A stretch of 64,000 nucleotides of DNA from Marivita sp051251565 (GCF_051251565.1 NZ_JBPOFB010000005.1:244354-308353); one strand, 5' to 3'. Shown: positions 51,421 to 60,498, counted from the first letter of the stretch. Numbers and translations: made by a program. The notes: generated by a model from the sequence alone, not told the origin.

Positions 51421-52293
51421 ATGACGATGTCAACTCCGTCCATTTCATTTGAATTCTTCCCGCCGCAATCGCTAGAGGCGTCCTTCCGGCTTTGGGACAC
51501 GGTGCAGGCTTTGGCACCCTTGGCCCCACGCTTTGTGTCAGTGACCTATGGCGCAGGCGGCACAACCCGCGATCTGACGCGCGAGGCCGTGGCCACGTTG
51601 CACAAATCCTCGGGCCTGCCAGTGGCGGCGCACCTGACCTGTGTCGATGCCACGCGCGCCGAAACCCTTGCCATTGCGCAGGATTTCGCAGCGGCAGGCG
51701 TGACGGACATTGTCGCGCTGCGGGGCGATCCACCCAAAGGCGCTGCCGGATTTGTGCCGCATCCTGAGGGGTTCGCGTCCAGCGTCGACCTGATCGAAGG
51801 GCTGCGCGATGCGGGCGATTTCACCATCCGCGTCGGGGCCTACCCTGACACCCATCCCGAAGCGCCTGACGCGCATGCGGACGTCGCCTATCTGAAGCGC
51901 AAGTTCGACGCGGGCGCGTCCGAGGCATTGACGCAGTTCTTCTTTGAGGCCGACACGTTCTTTCGGTTCCGCGATGCGTGCGAAAAGGCGGGAATCGACA
52001 AGCCTGTCACACCGGGCATCCTGCCAATCGAGAACTGGAAAGGCGCTGTGCGATTTGCCAAGCGGTGCGGCACGCATATCCCGGCCTGGGTGGTCGATGC
52101 GTTTGAAAAGGCCGAACGCGACGGGCGCGAAGACCTGCTGGCGACGGCCATCTGTGCCGAGCTGTGTTCCGACCTAATCGATGGCGGGGTGGACAAGCTG
52201 CACTTCTACACGCTCAACCGCCCGGAACTGACGCGCGATGTGTGTCACGCGTTGGGGGTCACGCCCAAGCTCGCGCTCAAGAACGTCGCTTAA
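51421..52293 (+). CDS. metF: Methylenetetrahydrofolate reductase
   Basis: 290 residues, a TIM barrel. SFEFFPPQS near the N-terminus, VTYGAGGTTRDLT, AHLTCVDATRAETLAIA, ALRGDPP and TPGILPIENWK are the MetF signature. It reduces 5,10-methylene-THF to 5-methyl-THF with FADH2/NADH for methionine synthesis. AAGGA lies before ATG 51421. It is divergent from metR. Confidence 0.94.
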   Translation: MTMSTPSISFEFFPPQSLEASFRLWDTVQALAPLAPRFVSVTYGAGGTTRDLTREAVATLHKSSGLPVAAHLTCVDATRAETLAIAQDFAAAGVTDIVALRGDPPKGAAGFVPHPEGFASSVDLIEGLRDAGDFTIRVGAYPDTHPEAPDAHADVAYLKRKFDAGASEALTQFFFEADTFFRFRDACEKAGIDKPVTPGILPIENWKGAVRFAKRCGTHIPAWVVDAFEKAERDGREDLLATAICAELCSDLIDGGVDKLHFYTLNRPELTRDVCHALGVTPKLALKNVA

Positions 52294-53117
52294 TCGGTCG
52301 GTCCGCCCAGCGCTGCTGTCAGCCTCGCTGCCGTGTCTTTGACCGCGGCGGCAAGGGGTTCAATGCGGTCATCAGGGATGCGCGCTGAGGGACCGGAAAT
52401 CGACACGCCGGCAACGGGCTCGCCGTGCATGTCGAACACCGGCGCCGCGATACAGCGCATTCCGTCGTTTTTCTCTTCCGCATCAAAGGCATAGCCGCGC
52501 GCACGGGTCGCGGCCAGATCCGCCGCCAAGGCTTCGGGCGTGACCAATGTGTTGTCCGTGAACGCGCGCAGCTTGTGTTTGCGGATGATCGCCGCCACGT
52601 CCTTGTCGTCCATCTGCGCCAACAGCGCCTTGCCAATGCCCGACGAATGCATTGGCGAAATGGTGCCCGGCGGGAAAAAGGCGCGGATGTTGTGGTGCGT
52701 CTCGACCTGACTGAGGAACAGCACCTGCCCATCGCGCGACATGCCCAGGTTCGCGGTTTCTTCGGTCTGTTGCATCAAGGTGCGCAGAAAGGGCCGCGCG
52801 CGTTCGACAAGCGATGTCCGGCGCAAGAACCGCGACCCGATATGAAACGCCCCTGCCCCGATATGCCAGGTCTGCGCAATGGGATCAAAATCCACCATGC
52901 CACGTCCCTCGAAGGTCGACAGCACGCGGTAGACCGTAGCCGGGGATTGCTTTAGGTCTTCGGACAGATCGGTGAGAGTGGCCCCGCCCCATTCGCTGAG
53001 CCGTTCAAGGATAACAAGCGCGCGGTCGAGCGATTTGATCTTGTTCTGCTCGGTCGTATCGCCCCAGGCACGCGGCCGTCCCCGCGCGCGCCGCTCTGGC
53101 CCTATCTCTGCGTTCAT
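52290..53117 (-). CDS. IclR-family transcriptional regulator
   Basis: 275 residues from ATG 53117. An N-terminal basic arm (RRARGRPRAWG) precedes a winged HTH (ALVILERLSEWGGATLTDLSEDLKQSPATVYRVLSTFE) and an IclR effector domain (about 105-265; NIRAFFPPGT, SSGIGKALLA, RGYAFDAEEKNDGMRCIAAPVFD). The RGRPRAWG arm resembles the glyoxylate-responsive BhcR group. It is divergent from the GAPDH-type gene with an A/T-rich gap of 119 bases, which it probably binds. Confidence 0.88.
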   Translation of the reverse strand: MNAEIGPERRARGRPRAWGDTTEQNKIKSLDRALVILERLSEWGGATLTDLSEDLKQSPATVYRVLSTFEGRGMVDFDPIAQTWHIGAGAFHIGSRFLRRTSLVERARPFLRTLMQQTEETANLGMSRDGQVLFLSQVETHHNIRAFFPPGTISPMHSSGIGKALLAQMDDKDVAAIIRKHKLRAFTDNTLVTPEALAADLAATRARGYAFDAEEKNDGMRCIAAPVFDMHGEPVAGVSISGPSARIPDDRIEPLAAAVKDTAARLTAALGGPTD

Positions 53118-53136
53118 ATCGGTTTCCACGCCCTGA

Positions 53137-53188
53137 ATTGTTTCAATACAAAAAACATTTTTACAATGTGAAAAAATAAGCGTTGAAA
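53137..53188. promoter_or_regulatory. A/T-rich divergent regulatory region with inverted repeats (candidate IclR operator)
   Basis: ATTGT (53137-53141) and ACAAT (53163-53167), and TTTCAA (53141-53146) with TTGAAA (53183-53188), form nested inverted repeats in a stretch much richer in A/T than the flanking genes. This is consistent with overlapping promoters and a regulator site between the IclR and GAPDH genes. Confidence 0.4.
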
Positions 53189-53236
53189 TGCAAGCTATAA
53201 CGCACAGGCACATCGTGACCGGGCAAAGGACAGAAT

Positions 53237-54223
53237 ATGCGCATCGTCATCCATGGGTTTGGTCGTATTGGCCGCGTGATCCTGCGGCAAATCCTGAGCC
53301 TGCCAGAGCATGCCAGTATCGAAGTGGTCGCGGTGAACGACCTCGCGGCGCCCGAAACCTGTGCCTATCTGTTCAAGTATGACAGCGTCTTTGGCCCGCT
53401 GCCCGGTGGAGTCGCCTTTGCGGACGGGCACCTGATCGCCGGGGGGCGCTCTGTTCCGTTGCTGACTGGGGTCAAGATGGCGGATCTGCCGCTTGATGGG
53501 GTTGACCTGGTTCTGGATTGCACCGGCGCGACGACCAACCGCGACAGTATCGACGCCACCTTGAATGCAGGCGCGCGGACGGTGCTGATCTCGGGGCCGT
53601 CCGACATTGCCGATATCACCATCGTGTGCGGCGCCAATGACGATCAGATCGGTGCGGCCCGCGTGGTGTCGAACGCATCCTGTACCACCAACGCGCTGGC
53701 GCCTTTGCTGCGCGATCTGGATGCGCGCTACGGATTGATCCAGGGGCATATGACCACGATCCATTGCTACACCGGCAGTCAGCCCATGGTGGATGCCCCG
53801 CGCGGACCGGACCTTGCCCGAAACCGAGCAGGAGCGGTCAGCATGGTGCCCACCACCACAAGCGCGGCCAAGCTGATTGACCGGGTGCTGCCCCATCTGG
53901 CCGGGCGTGTCACCGGGGCGGCTGTTCGGGTGCCTGCCATCAGCGTGTCGGCGGTGGATCTTGTGGTCCGACTTCGCACCCCACCTCAGGACGCCGCAAA
54001 CGCCTTGCGCGCCTTGGCCGACGCCAACCCGGTGATCGGGCTGGTTGAAGATCCCTGTGTATCGGTCGATCTGCGCATGCGGCCTGAATCGCTGGTCATC
54101 GCCCCGACCGAGACGTTAGAGACCGGCGATCAGATCCGCATCTTTGGCTGGTACGACAACGAATGGGGGTTTTCCGCCCGCATGCTGGATGTCGCACGGA
54201 TGATGCACACCCGCGCCGATTAG
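53237..54223 (+). CDS. Glyceraldehyde-3-phosphate dehydrogenase family protein
   Basis: 328 residues. The Rossmann motif is IHGFGRIGRVILRQIL, the catalytic Cys lies in SNASCTTNALAPLL near residue 150, the phosphate-binding STTTSAAK-like stretch reads MVPTTTSAAKLI, and the C-terminus has WYDNEWGFSARM. It oxidises glyceraldehyde 3-phosphate (or a related aldehyde phosphate) with NAD(P)+. Several residues depart from the main glycolytic enzyme (NALAP for NCLAP), so it may be a second, specialised copy under IclR control. No pgk or fba gene is next to it. Confidence 0.85.
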   Translation: MRIVIHGFGRIGRVILRQILSLPEHASIEVVAVNDLAAPETCAYLFKYDSVFGPLPGGVAFADGHLIAGGRSVPLLTGVKMADLPLDGVDLVLDCTGATTNRDSIDATLNAGARTVLISGPSDIADITIVCGANDDQIGAARVVSNASCTTNALAPLLRDLDARYGLIQGHMTTIHCYTGSQPMVDAPRGPDLARNRAGAVSMVPTTTSAAKLIDRVLPHLAGRVTGAAVRVPAISVSAVDLVVRLRTPPQDAANALRALADANPVIGLVEDPCVSVDLRMRPESLVIAPTETLETGDQIRIFGWYDNEWGFSARMLDVARMMHTRAD

Positions 54224-54313
54224 CGCAGGATTCTTGCCAGATGGCCCGGTTTGACGTCTAATGCCCTGAAAAGAACAGGCGCAATCGCCAAACAGAGGCC
54301 ATCGGAGCAGAAG

Positions 54314-56290
54314 ATGGGCACAGACACCGAGATATCGGTCACAGGCGGGGTCGCGCAGATTGCGCTCGACGCCGGGCCTGCGGCACGCCTGACCCTGCGC
54401 GGGCTGAAGGCTTTGGACGCTGCGCTGACACAGGTTGAGGCAGACGCCCTTGCGCGCGTAATCGTCCTTCGGGGCAAAGGCGCACATTTCCCATCGGGGA
54501 TCACCGATCCGCAAGGCGGCGGGGACGACACAGCCAACCTGTTGGCCGAACTGTGCCTGCGGATCGAACGCTGCTGCAAACCGGTGATCGCTGTGCTGAG
54601 CGGACCGGTTGTTGGCGCAGGGTTGGAACTGGCACTGGCCGCGCACTACCGGCTGGCCCACAGTCAGACGCGATTAGGATTTCCCAATGCCCGCATCGGC
54701 CTTGTGCCCCGCGCCGGAGCCACGCAGCGCCTGCCCCGCCTTGTTGGGGCGGCAGCGGCGCTTGATCTGCTGGTGGGAGGTGCCTTGCGCCCAGCGACGC
54801 TGGACGCACTGAGGCCGATGACCGACATGCTGTTCGACGACAGCGCCGACGATGCGATTACGCGCTTTGCAACAGATCTGCTGGCGCAAGACGCATCCCC
54901 CCGACCCACAGCGGCGCGACGCATCGGATTCACGGACGCCGCAGAATACCAAACCGCGATCAAACACATGCGCAGTCAGGTTGACGCCTCGCGCGAATTG
55001 GCCCCAAAGCAAATTCTGGCAGCCGTCGAAGCAGCGGTGCTGCTGCCCATCGATGCGGGCCTCGCGTTTGAACAGGCCGCCGCCGAAGATTGCGCCGATA
55101 CCGAACAGTCAAAGGCCTTGGCCCATCTGTTCCATGCCGAACAGGCGGTGAGCGCCCAGACACGGCGCACCGACCTGCCCGAAATTGCAACCATCACCGT
55201 GCTGGGCGGCAGCGCAGGCGCCGCGCAGATTGTGCTGGCCGCGCTTGAGGCAGGTGTTGCGGTGCGTTGGCTGATCAAGGATCCGGCCCAGCAGCGCGAC
55301 AGCATCGGCTTTGTTCACAGCACGATGCAGAGCGCGGTCGAGACAGGTCAGCTGGACGCGGACCGGGCCAAGCGCAGCCTTGCCGCGCTACGCTATGGCG
55401 ACACCCCCGAGGTGATCGACGGCGCGGATATCGTGCTGCGCGCCACGCGTGGCCAGCGTGGGGTGCCGGTGCCTGCCGCCATGCCGGTGGCGCATTGCCT
55501 GCCCGGCACCGATCCGCGCCTGGCGCTGCATTTTGCCCTTCCCGCGTCACAGGCGCGCGGCGTCGAAGTGATCCTTGGCCCGCACGGCACCGAGAGCGAC
55601 CGGCTGGCCGCTGTGGCGCTGGCACGCAAGCTCAACAAACTGGCCGTGGTCGAAACGACATCGGGCCTGAGCCTGCACGCGCGGTTGACCCAAACGCTCT
55701 GGCGCGCGGCGGACAGTCTTGTGGATCTGGGCCAATCCCCCTTTGTCATTGACGCAGCCCTGCGGCGCTGGGGCATGGCCCAGCCTCCGTTCGAGATGGT
55801 CGACCGGGTCGGGTTTGACGTGGTCGCACAATACGGTCGGGCCGATGGTTGCCAAAACTGGACGTCCATTCTGATGCAGGACCGCCGCAAAGGTATGCAG
55901 ACCGGGCGGGGCTACTACACCCATTCGCCCGTCATCCTGCCGAAACCGGACCCCGAGGCGCTGCGTCTGATCAACGACCAGCGGCCAGAGCAGGCCGCGA
56001 TGCCCGATGGCTTGATCGTGCGGCGCATCCTCGGGGCACTGGCCAATGAGGGCGCAAAGGCGCTGCGCGCCGGCGTGGTGCCGCGTGCCGGGGATATCGA
56101 CGTGACGTCCGTCTTTACCCAGCTTGTCCCGAATTGGCGCGGCGGGGTGATGCATGCGGCTGGGCACGGCGGGTTGCTGAAAACAACGCGCGCAATGGGC
56201 GCGGTGGATCACCCCGATCAGGATCTGTGGACCCCGGATCCAATCTTTGCCGAGCTGATCAAATATGGCCGCAGCTTTGACGATCTTTAA
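54314..56290 (+). CDS. FadB/FadJ-like enoyl-CoA hydratase/3-hydroxyacyl-CoA dehydrogenase with altered catalytic residues
   Basis: 658 residues with crotonase domain (about 1-190), NAD-binding 3-hydroxyacyl-CoA dehydrogenase domain (about 285-460) and C-terminal domain (about 475-655). The crotonase first Glu is kept (GAGLELA), but the second reads GFPNARIG, with Asn where FadB has Glu (GLPE). The NAD loop reads VLGGSAGAAQ rather than GxGxxG. The HAD His (LHFALP) and Glu (GVEVI) remain. The fold is clear but the catalytic capacity is doubtful. GGAG lies before ATG 54314. The gene is co-directional with the GAPDH gene. Confidence 0.8.
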   Translation: MGTDTEISVTGGVAQIALDAGPAARLTLRGLKALDAALTQVEADALARVIVLRGKGAHFPSGITDPQGGGDDTANLLAELCLRIERCCKPVIAVLSGPVVGAGLELALAAHYRLAHSQTRLGFPNARIGLVPRAGATQRLPRLVGAAAALDLLVGGALRPATLDALRPMTDMLFDDSADDAITRFATDLLAQDASPRPTAARRIGFTDAAEYQTAIKHMRSQVDASRELAPKQILAAVEAAVLLPIDAGLAFEQAAAEDCADTEQSKALAHLFHAEQAVSAQTRRTDLPEIATITVLGGSAGAAQIVLAALEAGVAVRWLIKDPAQQRDSIGFVHSTMQSAVETGQLDADRAKRSLAALRYGDTPEVIDGADIVLRATRGQRGVPVPAAMPVAHCLPGTDPRLALHFALPASQARGVEVILGPHGTESDRLAAVALARKLNKLAVVETTSGLSLHARLTQTLWRAADSLVDLGQSPFVIDAALRRWGMAQPPFEMVDRVGFDVVAQYGRADGCQNWTSILMQDRRKGMQTGRGYYTHSPVILPKPDPEALRLINDQRPEQAAMPDGLIVRRILGALANEGAKALRAGVVPRAGDIDVTSVFTQLVPNWRGGVMHAAGHGGLLKTTRAMGAVDHPDQDLWTPDPIFAELIKYGRSFDDL

Positions 56291-56292
56291 GC

Positions 56293-56508
56293 TTAGCCCA
56301 GAAAGATACCCACGATCACCGTCATCAGCCCGATCACCGACACGAACAGCGCGCCAAGGTTCAACGGCATGACCGATCTGACCTCTGTGCGCAGCTCTTC
56401 ATCGCTGAGCCCGGCCTTGCGCGCCTTGTTGACGCGCAGAATGCAATAGACCAGTCCGCACAGACCGGCAAAAGACAGCGCTGCTCCCGACCAGATCAGT
56501 ATATCCAT
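56293..56508 (-). CDS. Small two-helix membrane protein, function unknown
   Basis: 71 residues: helix one (about 3-22), a basic then acidic loop (VNKARKAGLSDEELRTEV), and helix two (about 47-70). GGGAG lies before ATG 56508. It resembles conserved small proteins of Rhodobacteraceae. Convergent with the FadB-like gene, 2 bases between stops. Confidence 0.65.
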   Translation of the reverse strand: MDILIWSGAALSFAGLCGLVYCILRVNKARKAGLSDEELRTEVRSVMPLNLGALFVSVIGLMTVIVGIFLG

Positions 56509-56630
56509 GATGTGCTCCCGACGTGGCTGTGACCCAAGCGGCGGTAATTCATCCACCGCCCGCTGACAAGCCCTTGAAGGCCACCGCCACGCCCGCTACG
56601 ACACTGCCCAAACCGAACAGGAGCCAAGAC

Positions 56631-56891
56631 ATGGACGACAGCGCACTCGAAGCCAACTACCGCGTCACCGCAGATGAGTTGCGTCAGTTCATCGAGCGGA
56701 TTGAACGTCTGGATGCGGAAAAGAAAGACATCGCCGAACAGCAGAAAGAGGTTATGGCCGAAGCCAAGGGCCGTGGCTATGACACCAAGGTGATGCGCAA
56801 GGTCATCGCCCTGCGCAAACGCGAGCCCGACGACATCGCAGAAGAAGAAGCGGTGCTTGATATGTACAAAGAAGCATTGGGCATGAGCTAA
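56631..56891 (+). CDS. gapR: Nucleoid-associated protein GapR (DUF2312)
   Basis: 86 residues, almost entirely helical and charged: LRQFIERIERLDAEKKDIAEQQKEVMAEAKGRGYDTKVMRKVIALRKRE is the DUF2312 signature. In Caulobacter GapR clamps overtwisted DNA ahead of replication and transcription and assists type II topoisomerases. AGGAG precedes the ATG at 56631; the frame further up does not match the family. Confidence 0.93.
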   Translation: MDDSALEANYRVTADELRQFIERIERLDAEKKDIAEQQKEVMAEAKGRGYDTKVMRKVIALRKREPDDIAEEEAVLDMYKEALGMS

Positions 56892-56945
56892 GCGCGACAC
56901 GCGCGGCACATTTGGCGCCGCGCGGCACGACCGCGTGATCCAGGA

Positions 56946-57827
56946 TCATGGCGCGATCAGCGTCACACCGGGCATTCGGGCCACATCGAACAGGTCTTCC
57001 TCGTATTGTTCGGTCAGGTCTTGCACCAAATCAGCGTCCCATCCGGGCAAATCCAGTTCCGGTTCGACCTTCGCGCCATCGGCGTATTTATCAAGAAACG
57101 CCACCATGACGCGCCGAATCTGAACCTCGGTCAGATCCGGGTTCTCGGCCAGATAAGCCCGGAACCGCGCCATGCCCTCTTTGGTCATGATGTCGGCCAT
57201 CCGCGAATAGGCCCCAATGATCGCATGGGTCGGCTCAACGTCGACAATCTCGCGGACCACCTCACCCCAGATCAGTGGGCTGTCCTCATCACACCAAACG
57301 GTCACCGAGACGCCTGGCAACGCGCCGACAATCCGCGCGATCAGGTCCGACCACCGCACCTGCGCCGGGTCAAGGCCGTTCAAAAGCTGCGCAATCGTGT
57401 CGTGTGGGGTGGACTGCAACAAAGCTGGCAAAAACGTCGCCGGATTGCGCAGCGCGATGAACACCTCGACCGCGTCGCCGGCGAATACTTCGCGCAGTGT
57501 CTGCAAGCGCTGCTCGGCCTTGCGATAGACCACACCGCCCTGAAATGCGATCTTGGGCACAGAGAACAGGTTCTCATGCGACAGGACAAGCCGGTCAACA
57601 TGGCCCGCATCATCGTCCAGCACGCTGTCCAACAAAATATTGCGCGTGTCCGGCGCGGGCGGCATACTGCCCAACGCATTAAGCATTTCTGATATCAGCT
57701 TGCGGTATTTTCCCGGCCCTGGAATGGCAATGCCGTCGGGGCGCAGCCCGTCGCGATTGCGCAAAAGCGTCTTGAACAACCGGTCGCTGTCCGTCTCGTG
57801 AAGACCTGTGTGAAGGACAACCTGCAT
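56946..57827 (-). CDS. Conserved protein of unknown function
   Basis: 293 residues, soluble, no signal peptide. The N-terminus MQVVLHTGLHETDSDRLFKTLLRN is followed by alternating strands and helices, and the middle (EVFIALRNPATFLPALLQS) recalls P-loop sulfotransferase-like proteins of Roseobacters, but I see no PAPS loop. I cannot assign a function. ATG 57827 has a GGGAAG site. It lies next to the tRNA-Thr gene that borders the integrated island. Confidence 0.6.
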   Translation of the reverse strand: MQVVLHTGLHETDSDRLFKTLLRNRDGLRPDGIAIPGPGKYRKLISEMLNALGSMPPAPDTRNILLDSVLDDDAGHVDRLVLSHENLFSVPKIAFQGGVVYRKAEQRLQTLREVFAGDAVEVFIALRNPATFLPALLQSTPHDTIAQLLNGLDPAQVRWSDLIARIVGALPGVSVTVWCDEDSPLIWGEVVREIVDVEPTHAIIGAYSRMADIMTKEGMARFRAYLAENPDLTEVQIRRVMVAFLDKYADGAKVEPELDLPGWDADLVQDLTEQYEEDLFDVARMPGVTLIAP

Positions 57828-57973
57828 GTGTGTTCGTTCTTCCCGCTGCCCCTTTGCATTATACGGCTCGGGCTGCGGATGAAAACCATGTAAGGTGCCA
57901 ATGCGCAAATCGGTATTTTTCGCAAAATTGCCTCTTGCACAGCCGCGCGACACTCAGTAATCACGCGTCCGAA

Positions 57974-58049
57974 GCCCCTATAGCTCAGCTGGTAGAGCAA
58001 CTGATTTGTAATCAGTAGGTCCGCGGTTCGAGTCCGTGTGGGGGCACCA
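57974..58049 (+). tRNA. tRNA-Thr (anticodon TGT)
   Basis: 76 bases with encoded CCA. Acceptor stem GCCCCTA/TGGGGGC (one T-G pair), D-arm with AGCTCAGCTGGTAGAGC, anticodon stem ACTGA/TCAGT with loop TTTGTAA (anticodon TGT, codon ACA), and a T-arm with GGTTCGAGTCC. The integrase gene starts 167 bases after it, so the 3' end of this tRNA is probably the attachment site of the island. Confidence 0.97.
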
Positions 58050-58149
58050 TTTTCCAATCCAGAAACAGCCAAAGACATCCGAAAATCCCTGTGTTATATG
58101 GAATTTGAGATGCTTCTTCGTCCGATGCTGTTTCATTGCATCCGATACA

Positions 58150-58211
58150 ATACCCCCACATTGGGGGTATTTGAGGGGGTATCCGATTTGAGTCGGAAAA
58201 GTGATACCCCC
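58150..58211. repeat. Iterated ATACCCCC/GGGGGTAT motifs upstream of the integrase
   Basis: Four copies in 62 bases: ATACCCCCA (58150-58158) and TGGGGGTAT (58162-58170) form a hairpin with a 3-base loop. GGGGGTATC (58175-58183) and GATACCCCC (58203-58211) are a second inverted pair 19 bases apart, enclosing TCCGA-N6-TCGGA. They end 4 bases before the integrase ATG and could be arm sites for the recombinase or an operator for a regulator or excisionase. Confidence 0.65.
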
Positions 58212-58215
58212 AACC

Positions 58216-59403
58216 ATGCCTTTGTCAGACATCCAAGTTCGCAATCTAAAACCACGCGAGAGGGCGTATAAGGTCGCTGATTTCGAGGGTTTATTCGTTT
58301 TGGTGAAGCCGAACGGCTCCAAACTCTGGCAGATGAAGTATCGCCTGTTCGGCAAAGAACGCCTGTTTTCGATTGGTGTCTACCCAGATGTCAGTTTGGC
58401 TCAAGCACGCAAAGCCAAGGAAGCGGCACGGGCCATGGTAGCGGCAGAAGTTGATCCAAGCGAAGCAAAACAGTCTGAAAAGCGTACAAAGCGGGAAGAG
58501 GCTGGCCAGACATTTGAGAAGATAAGTGCTGCATTTTTCGAAAAGCAACGCAAAGAGGGCAAGTCCAAAGCTACCCTCGACAAAACCGCGTATCATTTCA
58601 AACTGGCCAACCAAGACTTTGGACGCCGCCCAATAACCGAGATCACCGCGCCCATGATCTTAAAGACGCTGCGCAAGGTCGAGGCTAAGGGCAACTATGA
58701 AACCGCGCACCGCCTGCGCGCACGTATCGGGTCTGTTTTTCGCTACGCTGTCGCCAGTGGTGTCGCGGAAACCGATCCAACCTACGCCTTGCGTGATGCA
58801 TTGATCCGCCCCACCCGTGTTCACCGGGCTGCGATTACCGATCCAAAAGCGCTGGGCAGACTAATGAACGAGATTGACGGCTTCGACGGCCAAGCCACCA
58901 CCCGCATTGCACTTAAATTGCTGGCCATCCTCGCGCAACGCCCCGGCGAGATACGTCATGCGAAATGGTCAGAGATTGATTTCTCAGCCAAGGTCTGGGC
59001 AATCCCCGCCGAAAAGATGAAGATGCGACGAGACCATTTGGTGCCTCTGCCCGCTCAAACACTTGCTTTGTTGGACGAGCTGCGGCGGATAAACGGGAAT
59101 GGAGAGTTCTTGTTCCCGTCTTTGCGAACATGGAAACGCCCCATGTCCGAAAACACCCTAAACGCCGCACTTAGACGCATGGGCTACTCCGGTGACGAAA
59201 TGACCGCCCACGGATTTCGGGCTTCATTCTCGACGCTGGCCAATGAAAGCGGACTCTGGCACCCGGACGCAATTGAGCGGGCCTTGGCGCATGTTGAGAA
59301 AAATGAAGTTCGGCGTGCCTATGCGAGGGGCGACCATTGGGATGAGCGAGTTAGGCTAGCCGTTTGGTGGGCTGGATATTTGGAAGAGATGCAGGCAAGT
59401 TAA
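58216..59403 (+). CDS. P4-type tyrosine integrase of the island
   Basis: 395 residues. An N-terminal DUF4102 arm-binding domain (MPLSDIQVRNLKPRERAYKVAD...LFSIGVYPDVSLAQARKAKEAARAM) precedes a core-binding domain and a C-terminal catalytic domain with Arg in AQRPGEIRHAKW, HGFRASF (HxxR), His in ALAHVEKN and Tyr in RRAYARG. It catalyses site-specific integration into a tRNA 3' end. ATG 58216 was chosen; a GTG at 58201 in the same frame is possible but would put the last GATACCCCC repeat within the gene. Confidence 0.92.
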   Translation: MPLSDIQVRNLKPRERAYKVADFEGLFVLVKPNGSKLWQMKYRLFGKERLFSIGVYPDVSLAQARKAKEAARAMVAAEVDPSEAKQSEKRTKREEAGQTFEKISAAFFEKQRKEGKSKATLDKTAYHFKLANQDFGRRPITEITAPMILKTLRKVEAKGNYETAHRLRARIGSVFRYAVASGVAETDPTYALRDALIRPTRVHRAAITDPKALGRLMNEIDGFDGQATTRIALKLLAILAQRPGEIRHAKWSEIDFSAKVWAIPAEKMKMRRDHLVPLPAQTLALLDELRRINGNGEFLFPSLRTWKRPMSENTLNAALRRMGYSGDEMTAHGFRASFSTLANESGLWHPDAIERALAHVEKNEVRRAYARGDHWDERVRLAVWWAGYLEEMQAS

Positions 59404-59433
59404 CTTTTTCCCAACGTATTCTGGCAGGTGGAA

Positions 59434-60351
59434 ATGCAAAAAGAACAACGGTTGCGCCTTCACTTTTTGGTGCTGACGGAGACCGGAGGCGCTTTGTTTA
59501 TTTCGCCTGATCCTGTCGAAGCTTTGCCGTTGGGACCGAGCTACGCTAAGCTATTTTCAAAATTGAACAGGTGGCGAGCTGATCTGTTCAACCAAATAGT
59601 CGCCGACCTATCAGCGCAAACCGATGATCAAATCACAGAAGACTTTGATAAAAATGGGAAACCAATCTCAGAAAAAGCTCAGGCATGGCAATTAGGCTAT
59701 CGCCAAGAAGTCCGTGAACGCTTTGGAAAATTGAGGGATTGGTTTACCGCACCACTCTTCCAAACCTCAAATCTTGCAGATTTTGAGCACTGGGGACGGG
59801 CAGATTTCCTAACACTTGATGAAATTGTCTGGCTTTCCGTTGGCCTTGAACCCAAAGAAAAATTTATTGAATCAATAAAACCATTCAATATGCGTGGTGC
59901 AACACAAAAACTCGATCAAGTTGCACAGTATATGAGCCGTCACAGGGAAATAATCCGGCGAAAACTCGATCCCCACGGGTTCAACAAAAAACCTGACTTG
60001 CTGCTCCTTCGAGAATGGATTGAAGGCAATGGACTAGAAGTGCACCAAGACTTCTTAAAAATGCTGCCGTCGCCACCACCGGAAAAACAAACTGAGCCCG
60101 CAACCAAAGCAATTCTAGCGCACCAAGATAAAACACGAATGGACGGTCGCGAACGCGTAACGATGACCAAATTGATCGCAGCTATGGCAATTGACGGATA
60201 CGGATTCAATCCAAAGGCTAAACGCAGCGAAATACCAAAAGAGATCGAAGACATCGCAGATCAACTGGGGTTGTCAGTATCTCGTGAGACGATTCGAAAA
60301 TACCTGAAGGAAGGTTCAGAACTCCTCCCAGAGAACTGGAAGCCAGATTAA
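59434..60351 (+). CDS. Island protein of unknown function with C-terminal HTH-like region
   Basis: 305 residues. The gene is visibly richer in A/T than its surroundings, suggesting recent transfer. There is no signal peptide or membrane helix. A mid-region (FLTLDEIVWLSVGLEPKEKFIESI) is followed by a basic stretch and a C-terminal helix-turn-helix-like part (IADQLGLSVSRETIRKYLKEG) that recalls DNA-binding motifs. No family I recognise. The 147 bases after it (60352-60498) hold no gene I can support. Confidence 0.65.
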   Translation: MQKEQRLRLHFLVLTETGGALFISPDPVEALPLGPSYAKLFSKLNRWRADLFNQIVADLSAQTDDQITEDFDKNGKPISEKAQAWQLGYRQEVRERFGKLRDWFTAPLFQTSNLADFEHWGRADFLTLDEIVWLSVGLEPKEKFIESIKPFNMRGATQKLDQVAQYMSRHREIIRRKLDPHGFNKKPDLLLLREWIEGNGLEVHQDFLKMLPSPPPEKQTEPATKAILAHQDKTRMDGRERVTMTKLIAAMAIDGYGFNPKAKRSEIPKEIEDIADQLGLSVSRETIRKYLKEGSELLPENWKPD

Positions 60352-60498
60352 CCACTGTTCGCTTAACGAATAGAACCGGCCTAAGTAAATAAAATCAGAG
60401 ACTTACACCTATTCTCTTAGTGGAAATTCTATTCGACCAACTTAACAAATGTATGAGCCAAGACTTGATCAGACTCCATAGCACAAGGACTGATCAAG

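Noticed and set aside
58140..58215. CRISPR-like short array
   Set aside because: The repeated unit is 8-9 bases, alternates in orientation and has no uniform spacers or cas genes.
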